The notes beneath the pieces are model-generated. The model was not told where the DNA came from and ran no database searches. It was given only the letters and a program-made list of their open reading frames with translations. A stretch of 64,000 nucleotides of DNA, from positions 10,706,463 to 10,770,462 of the forward strand of contig CM029672.1 of assembly GCA_017311315.1 (NCBI GenBank). Direction: 5' to 3'. The position numbers and the translations under genes are program-made. Below, one piece after another: positions 1 to 10,945 of the stretch (its first letter is position 1; every line of letters begins with the position of its first letter). This stretch comes from Dendrocalamus latiflorus. Lineage: Eukaryota; Streptophyta; Magnoliopsida; Poales; Poaceae.

Positions 1-312
1 CATTTTCCATGTCATTTGGTCCTCTTATTCTTATCTTTTGAAGCATTTCTTATATATATTTTTGCCTTATCACTTGCATGGTGAAATTCTTGTAATTGTT
101 ACTGTAGCTACACTACTACAAGTGCAAGGTTCCACTGTTGCACTCTACTGTTGCATTCCTAAACGGGTAGAATTGTGTACACACAGCTATGGACTTTCTG
201 TATCCACTACAATTACATTGCTGTCCAACATGGTATAAACTGAAACATGTTCGGACAATACAATAAAGCTCTGATAGATAGCCATCTTACCATAACAGGT
301 TTTTGCCTGCAG

Positions 313-1000
313 ATGGTAAATCTGAAGGTGTTGGCTCTTCCGAGGATGACCTGGACCCAAGTGTCCGTGAAAATGAGCCACCTGAGATTGACCCACGCGC
401 TGAGGATAAGGAGCTCAAGTACCATCTTCTGAAGAAGTACAGTGGCTACTTGAGCAGCCTTCGGCAAGAGTTTTCGAAGAAAAAGAAGAAAGGGAAGCTC
501 CCAAAGGAGGCCAGGCAGAAGCTACTCCACTGGTGGGAGCTGCACTACAAGTGGCCTTATCCCTCAGTACGATACTCTGATCCCTTCAATCACATGCATA
601 CACACACACATCATCATCATCATCATCACTATCAGAAAAAAAAGACCAAATGATACCTTAATCGTGATGTCTTGACTGATGGTAGCTGCTGTTTTACATT
701 AAATTGGTACTCATTTTCATCGTAGAATTGCATGGAATCATATCCAAAAGCTGCATCATATTAATACTAACCTTATGTCGATGTGATGGGTAGGAGACGG
801 AGAAGATCGCTCTTGCAGAGTCGACAGGCCTAGACCAGAAGCAGATCAACAACTGGTTCATTAACCAGAGGAAACGGCACTGGAAGCCTTCGGAGGACAT
901 GCCATTCGTCATGATGGAAGGCTTCCACCCGCAGAACGCGGCCGCCCTCTACATGGATGGCCAGTTCATGGCTGATGGCATGTACCGCCTCGGTTCATGA
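313..1000 (+). CDS. Class I KNOX homeobox transcription factor, last two exons (5' part outside window)
   Basis: Two exons are visible: 313-566 and 794-1000, joined over a 227-bp intron with GT at 567 and AG ending at 793; the upstream acceptor CAG ends at 312. Exon one encodes an acidic linker, the ELK domain ([20 protein letters not shown]) and the start of the TALE homeodomain ([20 protein letters not shown], then PYP). Exon two completes the homeodomain, including the recognition helix [13 protein letters not shown], and ends GMYRLGS. KNOX proteins are nuclear DNA-binding factors that pair with BELL partners and maintain meristem identity. The intron inside the homeobox is the conserved KNOX position. 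The tail ([20 protein letters not shown]) resembles rice OSH15 / maize rough sheath1 as I recall them; orthology is inference. The reading frame is intact to the TGA at 998-1000. Confidence 0.93.
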
Positions 1001-1363
1001 AACCACCTCGGACTGAATGATCCAACGAAGGCAGGACGGCATCGAAACATATCTGTATTCAGCATGCGTTGCAATGCATGGACATTGTTATGGAATTTTT
1101 GGTACCTTCTGCACGGATTGACAAGGGCTCGCTGTAGTGTTGATGGCTTATAGTTCTCCAGTAATATTGCTAATGTCCGTTCGACGGCTTGTAATTTAGG
1201 TGTATTAGAATCTCCTTGCTCGTACCCTGGTAATTAATTTGGTGATCGTCCATTTGTATGACTGTACGTTTCAGATTGATGAAACATGTTCAAAGTTGCC
1301 TATCTGAATCACGTAAATATATTGCTTCTCCTAACAGATGGAGACAGATGTGGTCAAAATAAA
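1001..1363 (+). other. Likely KNOX 3' UTR with polyadenylation signal
   Basis: Non-coding sequence directly follows the KNOX stop codon. An AATAAA hexamer lies at 1358-1363, about 360 bases past the stop, a normal distance for a plant 3' UTR. The UTR end is inferred only from this hexamer. Confidence 0.45.
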
Positions 1364-1946
1364 GCGTTAATTGCTCTGCACCTGTGAAGTTCTAATTCCT
1401 ATAGCTGTGCATGTGGTTTTGAATTTGTTCAGTCTTTCCGGGATTGGTAATCAAACATTTGTAGAGGCATTTAGTTGTGAATTTTGAACACTTTTAAGAG
1501 GATGGAATGATCATAACCACTTCCCATTGACAGCGGATGGAATGATATAAGACTCTTAGCCCTAAAAGTTCTTACCAAGAGTTTTGGATGGCGGAAATGA
1601 TGGCTCATAAATGTGAAAGATAAGGGTTTAGGGGTTAAAACAGCGCAAACGATAGCATAGCAGTTAAAACTGCCGTTTGTTATAAAGGAAGTCACAAATA
1701 GGGTTAGGTCAGAAGCTCGCATAGCTAGTCTCGTTCAAACAGGAAGTTATAACTCACTTATAATTAGGCTCTCCACTAGGTCAGTTTCACAAGAAACCTT
1801 CTCCTCTCCTCCTCTCTCGTTAGCGCTCGCTCCAGGCCTGACGACCACCTGCTCTGGGGCCATCATCCATCCTAACCATGTCGTCGCCCTCCAGGAGGAC
1901 CACCCTCCGGTCAGTCGTTGTTGGTCTTGACCTCGCCCTCAGGCTG
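1364..1946. other. Intergenic, no gene seen
   Basis: No coding region or recognisable repeat was found. The stretch around 1790-1940 is C-rich with several short pyrimidine runs and forms the left flank of the TR-GAG insertion. Confidence 0.5.
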
Positions 1947-1951
1947 ACAAC

Positions 1952-2540
1952 TGTTGGAACTAATCTTGATATTTTGTATCTGCATGTTTATTTTTGTCTT
2001 GCATGTAGTTAGTATATTTGTGTGGTCCGGTATGGCTTAGCAGGAAGAGCATGCATGGACATGGAGAGGTGCCGACGTGCCGTGCGAGACGGACGTTACC
2101 GTGAGAAACGGTGCTGCATGCAAGAGCAGGGGAGCCAACGGATTGCATGAATTAGTCTTTGAGTCAGTGACGCTGCAGCCAAGTGATTTGGCCAAGTAGT
2201 TATCTAGTCTTTGCATTAGTCTGTGCATGCATGAGCTGGTGTACCAAGTGATTTGGTCAAATAGATAGTTACTGCATGCATGCAATTAGTTAATGGAGTA
2301 GTGGCACGCCGTGAGCACAAAAAGTGGATCAAGGCATTAGCACTTGGACTGGGTTAGTAGTGTGCGCATGAGTTCAATTTAAGGCATTGTACTGATGTTT
2401 CTTCTTGGAGGCAATAGAAAAAAGAAAAACGACGTTTTGGCTGTGTGATACAGCACGTCACCAAAATTTCTCTTTTGTGCTTGTGTGTGTTGTGTGAGAC
2501 AACCAATAGAGAGAGGGAGTTGAGTGATTCAACTCTAACA
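1952..2540 (+). repeat. 5' LTR of TR-GAG element
   Basis: The LTR is 589 bp and runs TGTTGGAACTAATC to ACTCTAACA, the usual TG...CA ends. It carries the presumed promoter and polyadenylation signals. It corresponds base for base with 3465-4053 wherever I checked, including the whole span of two antisense open frames. Confidence 0.93.
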
Positions 2541-2557
2541 TTTGGTATCAGAGCAAG
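2541..2557 (+). promoter_or_regulatory. Primer-binding site of TR-GAG element
   Basis: TTTGGTATCAGAGCAAG directly follows the 5' LTR. The core TGGTATCAGAGC is complementary to the 3' end of plant initiator methionine tRNA, the usual primer for minus-strand synthesis in copia elements. Confidence 0.85.
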
Positions 2558-2560
2558 GTG

Positions 2561-3424
2561 ATGATGAAGACGATGCCGCGTGGTGACGACTCGCCGAGCG
2601 GAGCCATTGTGAATAGTGGCTTGGGCAACTCGACGACGACTACGACGGCGGGGAGGCTTCCATTCCCGATGCTGACAAGGACGAACTACGCGGCGTGGGC
2701 GATGCGGATGAAGTACCTCCTACGAACCAATGGCGTGTGGGGTGCTATAGATCCTGAGAAGGCGTCCGGGGCTGTTGATGAGAGCAAGGACCAGCTGGCC
2801 TTGACGATCATCTCGCAGTCGATCGACGACGAGACGCTGCTGCGAGTTGCTGAGAAGGAGACCGCTTCTGATGTGTGGGCGGCGTTGCGCTCTATGCATG
2901 TGGGCAGCGAGCGTGTTCGGGAGGCAAGAATTCAGTCCTTGCGGTCTGATTTTGATAACCTCAAGATGGGTGATGCAGAGTCCGTGGATGATTTCGCGGC
3001 GAAGTTTACGGCGCTAGTTGGGCGCATTCGTGAACTTGGTGATGCGATGGACGAGAAGTACGTCGTGAAGAAGCTACTGCGAGCTGTCTCCACCAAGTTC
3101 GTTAACGTCGCTTCATCGTTGATGCTATTTAGCGACATCAACAAAATGGCCATGGAGGAGGCCATTGGGTCACTGAAGGCACATGAAGAACTACTCAAGG
3201 GACGGGAGGTCCAAAGGGAAGAACAACAACTTCTCATGGCAAGAACACGTAACTCGTCAGGAGGTCGTGGTCGTGGCCGCGACGAGCAGAAAGACAAGAG
3301 CAAGGTAAAATGCTACAACTGTCAAGACCTTGGACATTTTGCTTGGGAATGTCCTAAGAAAGAAAAGGAGGAGAAAGCTTTGTTGGCTCAAGGTTACACA
3401 AGCGACGAACCGGCTCTTCTTTGA
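2561..3424 (+). CDS. Gag polyprotein (UBN2 / Retrotran_gag type) of TR-GAG element
   Basis: An uninterrupted 287-residue frame from ATG 2561, 20 bases past the LTR, to TGA 3422-3424. It shows the copia gag fold signature near the start (PFPMLTRTNYAAWAMRMKYL), the helical gag core, a Gly/Arg-rich stretch (GGRGRGRDEQKDK) and a single CCHC zinc knuckle (CYNCQDLGHFAWEC). Gag assembles the cytoplasmic particle that packages element RNA. The protein stops soon after the knuckle, where an autonomous element would continue into protease. That this is a dedicated gag-only gene, rather than a deletion product, is supported by the complete element structure. It may also supply capsids to relatives; this is inference. 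Confidence 0.9.
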   Translation: MMKTMPRGDDSPSGAIVNSGLGNSTTTTTAGRLPFPMLTRTNYAAWAMRMKYLLRTNGVWGAIDPEKASGAVDESKDQLALTIISQSIDDETLLRVAEKETASDVWAALRSMHVGSERVREARIQSLRSDFDNLKMGDAESVDDFAAKFTALVGRIRELGDAMDEKYVVKKLLRAVSTKFVNVASSLMLFSDINKMAMEEAIGSLKAHEELLKGREVQREEQQLLMARTRNSSGGRGRGRDEQKDKSKVKCYNCQDLGHFAWECPKKEKEEKALLAQGYTSDEPALL

Positions 3425-3464
3425 AGCTGCATGAAAAATGGCATATCAAGATTAGGGAAGTGAT

Positions 3465-4053
3465 TGTTGGAACTAATCTTGATATTTTGTATCTGCATGT
3501 TTATTTTTGTCTTGCATGTAGTTAGTATATTTGTGTGGTCCGGTATGGCTTAGCAGGAAGAGCATGCATGGACATGGAGAGGTGCCGACGTGCCGTGCGA
3601 GACGGACGTTACCGTGAGAAACGGTGCTGCATGCAAGAGCAGGGGAGCCAACGGATTGCATGAATTAGTCTTTGAGTCAGTGACGCTGCAGCCAAGTGAT
3701 TTGGCCAAGTAGTTATCTAGTCTTTGCATTAGTCTGTGCATGCATGAGCTGGTGTACCAAGTGATTTGGTCAAATAGATAGTTACTGCATGCATGCAATT
3801 AGTTAATGGAGTAGTGGCACGCCGTGAGCACAAAAAGTGGATCAAGGCATTAGCACTTGGACTGGGTTAGTAGTGTGCGCATGAGTTCAATTTAAGGCAT
3901 TGTACTGATGTTTCTTCTTGGAGGCAATAGAAAAAAGAAAAACGACGTTTTGGCTGTGTGATACAGCACGTCACCAAAATTTCTCTTTTGTGCTTGTGTG
4001 TGTTGTGTGAGACAACCAATAGAGAGAGGGAGTTGAGTGATTCAACTCTAACA
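3465..4053 (+). repeat. 3' LTR of TR-GAG element
   Basis: The LTR is 589 bp and the counterpart of 1952-2540 at a constant 1513-bp offset. It is preceded by a purine-rich stretch (AAGATTAGGGAAGTGA) that can serve as polypurine tract, and followed by the ACAAC target duplication. Confidence 0.93.
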
Positions 4054-4206
4054 ACAACGCGCGAGCGTCAATGGCGTGACACAAGCCCGTCGTTGTCAGG
4101 CTCGGCTTCCAGTCACCTGCTGTCCCCTGTTCACCGGTCCTTCGCTAAAGTCGTCCGCTGTGAATAAATTAGAGATCAACTGGCACAAAATCACCACAAT
4201 AAAATT

Positions 4207-5427
4207 ATGAATAAATTAGAAAATGGTAAAATTTTCTCAGAAAGAGGGAAAAACCAACAAACTAACCTTGCAAGGCCTAGTGATACTCGTTGGGGTTCAT
4301 ATTATAAAATATTATGTCATCTTCTCTTCATGCGGGATTTGGTCCTAGAAGTATTAGGGAATTTGAGTGATGATGCCACTAATGCTACACAGAAAATCAC
4401 AGCTTCGGGTTTGTTGGAAAAAATGGAGAATTTTGAATTTATACTTATATTACATCTTATGATCAGAATATTGGCAAGTCTAATGATCTTTTACAATGCC
4501 TGCAAAAGAAAGATCAAAATATTATCCGTGCTGTAGGCTTGATTGAGACCACATTGAAGATAATTGAGGAAATAAGAAATCATGGTTGGGATGAGCTTTT
4601 TGAAGAATCAAAGGCCTTTTGTCTTCAACATAATATCACTGTGCCGAATATATCTGAGAAAATACCGATTAGAGGTCGTTCAAGGGGTCGTGGTGGTCGA
4701 ATGGTAACTTACTATGAGCATTTCCATCATGAAATATTCATTGTGGTGCATGATCAAATTATTGTTGAATTGAATAATCACTTTGCAGAAAGATCTACTA
4801 AGTTATTAAGGTGCATTGCTTGTCTTGATCCAAAAAATTCTTTCGTCAACTTCGATGAGGACAAATTAATTAAACTTGCTAGAATATATGCTGCTGACTT
4901 CTCTCAATATGACTGTGTAGTCCTTAAGGACCAACATCACATATTTATTGTTGATGCAAGAGGTGATCTATCTTTTGTAAATTGTACCGACATTGCAAAT
5001 TTTACTGTGAAGATGGTTGAGACTGACAGACATACAGTTTTCACATTGGTATATCGTCTCATTGAATTGATCTTGATTTTACCAGTAGCAACAGCAACTG
5101 TAGAAAGAGCCTTCTCGGCTATGAACATCATTAAAACTGATTTACGAAATAAGATGAACGATGAGTGGATGAATCATAGTATGATATGCTATATTGAGCG
5201 AGATGTATTTGCATGTATTAAAGATGAGAAGATTTTAGAGCGTTTTCAAGGGATGAGGTCACGTAAGAAACAACTTTCTTGTGCAAGTGATAAGTTAGTT
5301 TATTTCAAATGTAATATTCATGCTCTTTGAATTTATCTATATGCATATTTTATTTTATTTTATTTTTTATGTTGTCTTTGTAGATTCTGGTTCTTATCCT
5401 ACTATTGATGAGGAAATGGTGGACTAG
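4207..5427 (+). pseudogene. hAT transposase, C-terminal half (TTF-type / ZMYM1-like), frameshifted
   Basis: Frame 4207-4536 encodes TRWGSYYKILCHLL followed by helices; a second frame, 4539-5330, continues the same protein, so a one-base deletion near 4470-4476 breaks it. The second part ends with the hAT dimerisation signature (LPVATATVERAFSAMNIIKT...LRNKM). A last small exon is likely at 5384-5427, with donor GTAATA at 5311 and a TAG acceptor ending at 5383. hAT transposases act in the nucleus to excise and reinsert their element. The N-terminal zinc finger and first catalytic region are missing. A sequence resembling this family's terminus (rc CGGGGGTGGACCTAGG) lies near 5665-5685. Dead copy. 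Confidence 0.8.
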
Positions 5428-6779
5428 CCGCATAAGATAGTGAGCAAATGACTATTTAGGATTTGAGGTACTTGATGTATCTTTATTACGCTACATTCTA
5501 TATGATTTCATATCCTTTCTTTATTGTGATTTGTGTTGAAAACTTGAACTCTTCAAGTATTGAGCATTAAGCAAAATTTTCATATCAATGATATATTTAT
5601 GGCATATTTTTTATTATATCATAATATAGTTTTAGACTTGTGGTATGCTAGACTATTACTTCCTAGGTCCACCCCCGCTTGAAAGTCAAAGTTGAATGTG
5701 ACCTGACGAAGGTGCGATGTGAACAACTGACAAACACAACCATCCAAAAAAAAAAAGATCGATAAACACAAGATAAATTTGTAAAATTTTAAAGCTAAGC
5801 ATTGGTACGATAAACGGTGTTAATTGCAAGGTTGTCCTAGGCAGCATCATTTTCGTGTTGAGAGGATTGTGATTGTGGTAGGGTCATAGCTAAAGGTCGT
5901 GATTCCAAGGATTAGGAAGTACTATTTTACTTAGTTTTACAAAGTTTAGATCCTACTTAGGGTTGGGATCAGAATGGTTCCACAAGATTATAGGATCTAA
6001 AATACATTGAGATCCTGACAAACTTATAATTGCGGCTTAGCTACCTTGTTTGCATCTCAAAGCTACATGTTGTTGCAGCCAAGTAGTCTGGCATCCCTAC
6101 TTCAGTTAGCTTGCCTCATATTGCAAGATTTCTCATCATTTGGTGGCTGTCGGCACGCAGCAGAACTGGCACTTTCTCTGCAATCAGATTGGATCAGTTA
6201 ATGGTAGTATGATCATGGTCGCCATGTACAAGATTCCCTAGGAGCAGTGTTATTATCATATTCATAGCCTCTCTTGGAATGTTTGTATGTGCAACAGCTC
6301 TCCTTGACCTTTCTGTGCCTCTCTCAACTACCTCGAGCTCTAGCTCAGCTCACATGCAGCGATCAGTGGCATTATTGCAGTATTGCCCAGCGAATCGTTC
6401 TACTGTTGCAGTGATGACATAACCAACTCGTCAGCCATCGAATTCAGTGCCAAAATAACTAGCATACAGACTACATTTGTAAATTGGACAAAGCAATACA
6501 TTAAATCAAGCGTCACGGGCTTGGTACTCACGGCTCAACTGTAAGTTTTAAGAGCTTGATTTTGTTGCATCTAAGGTAAACTCTTCATATTTAATTAAAA
6601 ATAAGTTATCATATAAATTTGAGTAGTGCTTTTATATTTTTCACTCTAACAAAAAGGATACTAATCTCAAAGCACACGAAGAGATAAGTAATCAGTATCT
6701 ACCATTCAATTCTACTTTAAAAGTTATGCAAATCAATTTGAGAAAAGTATAAAAACACCTCCCTATACATTTTTGTCTA
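5428..6779. other. Intergenic, contains one copy of a duplicated segment
   Basis: No gene was found. The stretch includes the probable right end of the hAT remnant (to about 5685) and the duplicated block 5764-6176 listed separately. The remainder is AT-rich and ends at the left terminus of the Ac-like element. Confidence 0.5.
5764..6176 (+). repeat. Dispersed direct repeat, copy 1 (copy 2 at 17812-18287)
   Basis: From AACACAAGATAAATTTGT to AGCAGAACTGGCACT this block matches 17812-18287 closely; copy 2 carries two extra insertions, near 18095-18135 and 18155-18215. No coding sequence is seen. In copy 2 the block starts right at a copia LTR end and stops right at another copia LTR start, so it is older than the second insertion. 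Confidence 0.8.
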
Positions 6780-7173
6780 TGTTGATGAAAACGGCCGGAA
6801 ACGGTCGGAAAACTCCTCAACCGTTTTCTACTTCTACATTTAAATACGAAAACGAAAGCGAAAGCGGTAAAGCCGGACACGAAAACGAACGCGAACTTAC
6901 GGAATATCGAGAATTTCGAAAACGAACCAATTCGAACGGAATTATGTCGAACACGGTCGGTATACGAAAATTCAATACGGAATACCGACCTGTAGGACCA
7001 AGTGCATAACAATTAACAAGTGACCAAGTACATAACAATTACCAAGTGCATGATCAAGTTCAAGTGCATATAATAATTAACAAGTGCATGACCCTTGGTC
7101 TTAAGTATTAACACAATAGCCGACACAAAAATAATACAAGTCTAAAACAAGCAATTAACAGCTAGCAGAACAT

Positions 7174-10100
7174 CTACAGTTCATCAGCATCATCCATGAG
7201 GTCAGGATCGCTTTCCATATCTTTTGGTTCCTCATTGTCCTCCTCAGAGTCCTCATCCCCCTCCTTATCCTTTTCCTACAAGTTTGCAAAGTGAATTAAA
7301 ATTAGATGTAGCAATAGCATATTTCAGAGCAAGCAGTCAATAAACATACACATACCTCAATTTTCAGTTTAGCCACAACATTAGCCAAAGCCTCAACCTC
7401 AAGATCACTCACAATTGATCCAACCATTTTAGAATCTGAACAAAAAATGAGAAACGAAAATAATCAATGCAATATTCTGCTGCAATTATAAGTGTCTAAC
7501 TGAAAAAAAAGATAAAATGAACACCTTTTCTTGCTGCAGCAACCCAATCCTTTGTGCAAATTAATGCCTGTACCATCTCGGGATCAAGACGACTACGATA
7601 GGGATCAACAACACGACCAGCAGCACTAAAAGCAGACTCAGATGCTACTGTTGATACCTGTATGGCCATTACATCCCGAACAATTTGCGAAAGGATAGGA
7701 TAGTCTTCTCTCTTGTTTTTCCACCATGCTAAGATATCAAACTCACCAACAATTTTTAGAAGTGGTTCTGCAATATACCTCTCCAACTCATTTGACTCAA
7801 CCATAGCAAGTTCACTTGCATCATATAAGAATTCTTCTAGGTCATGGTCTACATTTCCCATTAATATATCAGCTGTGTTACTAGGTCCAGGTGCAGCCCC
7901 TTGACTATTTTTCTTTGATGATGCAGGAGCTGAACTAACATAAAAGTTGTACAATTTCTTTACCACACTAACAAACTCATCAAGTTCAAATTGATAATGA
8001 TCACCATAGAACTTCTTCATATAGTACTCTAGCAGCCTTTTCTTATACCTAGGATCAAGAAAACAGGCTACAGCTAGAGCAATGTTGGAATGGTGCCAAT
8101 ATTTCTCAAATTTCTCATTCATAGCAATTGCCATATCTCTAATTGTACCATCTCCACTAAAGCACCAATCATCAAGCAAGAGCTTTATATCACAGAAACC
8201 TCTATAAAATAAGTTTGCAGTAGGATATGAAGTGCCAGAGAGAATTTCAGTGAGATCATAAAATTTCTTCAAGCAGCCATAAATTGTCAATGCATTGTCC
8301 CATTCAGCAGAAGATGGAGAAATCTTGGCATACCTTTTACGATTTGAAGACTTCAGCCTAATAAATGCATCCTTGTAGTACAAGGCATCTCTCAGCATTA
8401 AGTAGGTAGAATTCCACCTGGTTGAAACATCCATCGAGATACCCCTCTTTGTATCCAACCCAGCTTCGGTGGCACACTTCATAAGCTCTTCCCACTGCAA
8501 TGGAGACCCTTTCACAACTAGTACAAGTGATTTGACCTTGCTGATTGTTCCTGAAATGACTTTCAACCCATCTCTAGCAACCAAATTGAGAATATGGCAG
8601 GCACATCTAACATGAAAAAACATCCCATCACAAACTAGGGAACCGTTACCATTCTCTTTCAGATCTGAAATTATATCATTGACAGCCACTTCATTTGAAC
8701 TAGCATTATCCAAAGTCAAAGCAAACAGTCTATTTTCAATGTACCATTTAACCATAACTTCAGTGAATGTCTCAGACAACTTTGCACCAGTATGCCTTCC
8801 TTTTACATTGAAAAAATCAATAATTCTCTTTTGCATACGCCAATTATCATCTATCCAATGAATAGTAACACACATGTATCCTTTATTTTGGCATGAGGTC
8901 CACATATCCATTGTTGCACTAAAGCGGCACTGGAAAGTTTTCAAGTGTGCATACAAAGTTTCCTTTTCTTCAAGATATTTGTCCATTATTTCTTTCCTAA
9001 CAGTGACACAGGACTTTATCGGAAAGCTAGGACGGAGAGATTTTATGAAATCAACAAGATACTCATGCTCAACTATATTGAAAGGATATTCATGCATGGT
9101 TATTGCCAAATTCAATTTCTTCAAGCTAGCTTCTTGGTCATATTTGTAAGGCTGAACATGAGCAATTTCAGTACCAGGGTTCTTACCAACATTAAGCTGT
9201 TGTTGTCCCTCCACAACACTGTGCTTTGACTTCAAATGGTTCTTGAATGCAGTTGTCCCACAAGCGCCCTCAGCTCTGTACCTCTGCTTGCAATTGGGGA
9301 AATTGCAATATCCCCACAACTGTTCAAACTGCTTTCCATTCACCTCTAAAATCTCCAATTTCTTGGTGAAATAATTCCAGACAATCGATGTGCATTTCTT
9401 AAACCTCTTGCCAGAAAGGTGAGCATGCTCTTCATCCTCGTCATCCTCTTGGTCATCATCTTCGATATTAATCTGCGGGGTTGATGCTGTGGTTGTTGCT
9501 GGTGCGCCATCTCCACTGCCACTGGTGTCAACATTTGGAGCTTGACTTGCAACAGAAGAAGCCATCACTGATACTGCCGTAGCTGGACTTTCACAAGTTG
9601 CATTAGAGTTAACACTTTGAGATGAAGGCCTTTTACTCCTTGATCCTGCCAAGAGCCAAGTGGCAGTACTAATTAACGAATAAAAATGAGACTGAATTAT
9701 AGATAGCTAGCATAGATTGGTAGACACAAGTCACACAACTGTGACATATTGCTAGGCAAAACATCATAGATTGGTGGTGGCATTCACATACTAGCAAGTA
9801 GCAACACATTACACCTGTTGGTTGTTTGCAATGAGATAGTGATGGCAACTAGTCCAGACCAAACATACACAATGCAAGCACCCAGAAGCTAAAAAACACT
9901 CCACCAAGAAGCTTGCTCCATTGCGGGATTTTAATTTCATTTTGCTCCATTGCCACCAAACATACACAATGGTGGGTGTCCTGCCTCTCTTAAGTTCATT
10001 TTGATCTAAATTGGCATCTTATGTCACTAGAGGCATTTAACAAGCCTAATAGCCATGACTTTAACCCACTAGCCATGTAGTAGTTAATTAATACCAAATC

Positions 10101-10686
10101 TTTAGTAACCTTAGTTTAGCCTCTGCCACAGCAAACCAAAAAATAAGCATTCATACCACAAACAACAAGAATGCAACAATTGCACAATTTTTGTCCGGGC
10201 CTCTACCACAACTCCACAAGCAACAAGAATGCATCACATCGGCAAGGTTCAAAAATTGACCAGTGAAAAATAGAGATCATTTACACCACTCCAATATTTC
10301 ACATTGCACAATTTTTGTCCGGGCCTCTACCATAGCCCGGGCTACCTCTGCCATAAGGACTTGCAGACCACCCACGATACTCCCTTCTGTCCGGGGATCT
10401 ATCACGACCACTCCTGTCTGGACTGTATCCATTCCTTTTTTTCATCATCATCACGAAGTGCATATTCAACAGAGATGACCCTGTCCATCAGCGTGCTGCC
10501 ACAAGAACAATGGATTCAGTTAAGGTGTAAGATGCACACAGTCAAGTTGTTACCTGCTGCTGGAGCCGTTGCTGCCGCTGCCGATGCTTCCGGCGGCGCT
10601 AGAAGGTGGCGCACGGCTTTTGTCTTGGTCTTGCCCTTCCTCATTGCTGCAGGACCAGATCCACCTTCTCCAGTGGGAGGCGCCAT
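7174..10686 (-). CDS. Ac-like hAT transposase, four exons, reading frame intact
   Basis: Proposed exons on the minus strand: 10686-10554, 9645-7525, 7435-7356 and 7275-7174, each with GT/AG borders and matching phase, giving 812 codons including stop. The long exon carries a BED-type zinc finger (CNFPNC, then H-x4-H) near residues 155-187, the first catalytic Asp in SATMDMW (about D291), the second in LTLDNASSN (about D357), CHILNLV, and the C-terminal dimerisation block VSTVASESAFSAAGRV with Glu about E714. These positions lie close to those reported for maize Ac. Exon 1 begins MAPPTGEGGSGP and adds a basic stretch (MRKGKTKTKA) that could aid nuclear entry; the last exon is acidic (DSEEDNEEP). 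The start was chosen as the ATG whose frame enters exon 2 in phase; splice calls need RNA evidence. Confidence 0.82.
9646..10553 (-). other. Intron 1 of the Ac-like transposase gene
   Basis: A 908-bp intron with donor GTAACA at 10553 and acceptor TTGGCAG ending at 9646. It holds a direct duplication: the phrase CACAATTTTTGTCCGGGCCT occurs near 10182 and again near 10307. No coding sequence was seen. Confidence 0.6.
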
Positions 10687-10758
10687 CGATGGCAGGGCAG
10701 GGCGACGGAGGTGATGCCGGCGGCGAGGAGGATGACAAGAGCGCGGTGATGCGGAGGG

Positions 10759-10945
10759 GTTCGGCGGAGCTGCCGGGGTGAGGCGGCCGGGGGGGGGGGG
10801 GGGGGGGGGCGGCGGAGCTGCCGGGGTGACTGGTGAGGCGGCGGAGGGGGGGGGGGGGGCGGCGGAGCTGCCGGGGTGAGGCGGCCGCGGGGGGGGGGGG
10901 GGCGGCGGAGCTGCCGGGGTGAGGCGGCCGGGGGGGGGGGGGGTG
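10759..10945. repeat. GC-rich tandem repeat with long G runs upstream of the Ac-like gene
   Basis: The unit CGGCGGAGCTGCCGGGGTGA followed by GGCGGCC and a long G run occurs four times (starts near 10760, 10810, 10859 and 10902). It lies 75-260 bp upstream of the proposed start codon, in the promoter/leader. G runs of 13-22 bases could form quadruplexes and are prone to assembly error, so copy lengths are uncertain. Confidence 0.85.

Larger units (their letters stand above)
1952..4053 (+). mobile_element. Gag-only LTR retrotransposon (TR-GAG type, copia-like), apparently complete
   Basis: The element is 2102 bp with two 589-bp LTRs (1952-2540 and 3465-4053), both TGTTGG...CTAACA, flanked by a perfect 5-bp TSD, ACAAC at 1947-1951 and 4054-4058. 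A tRNA-iMet type primer-binding site follows the left LTR. The only gene is gag; there is no protease, integrase, reverse transcriptase or RNase H. Terminal-repeat retrotransposons with only a GAG domain are a known plant class mobilised in trans by autonomous copia relatives. The two LTRs match at a constant offset of 1513 bp and I found no difference when comparing them by eye, which implies a very recent insertion. Confidence 0.93.

Noticed and set aside
1960..3798. Two pairs of identical antisense frames
   Set aside because: They are the two LTR copies read backwards, not genes.
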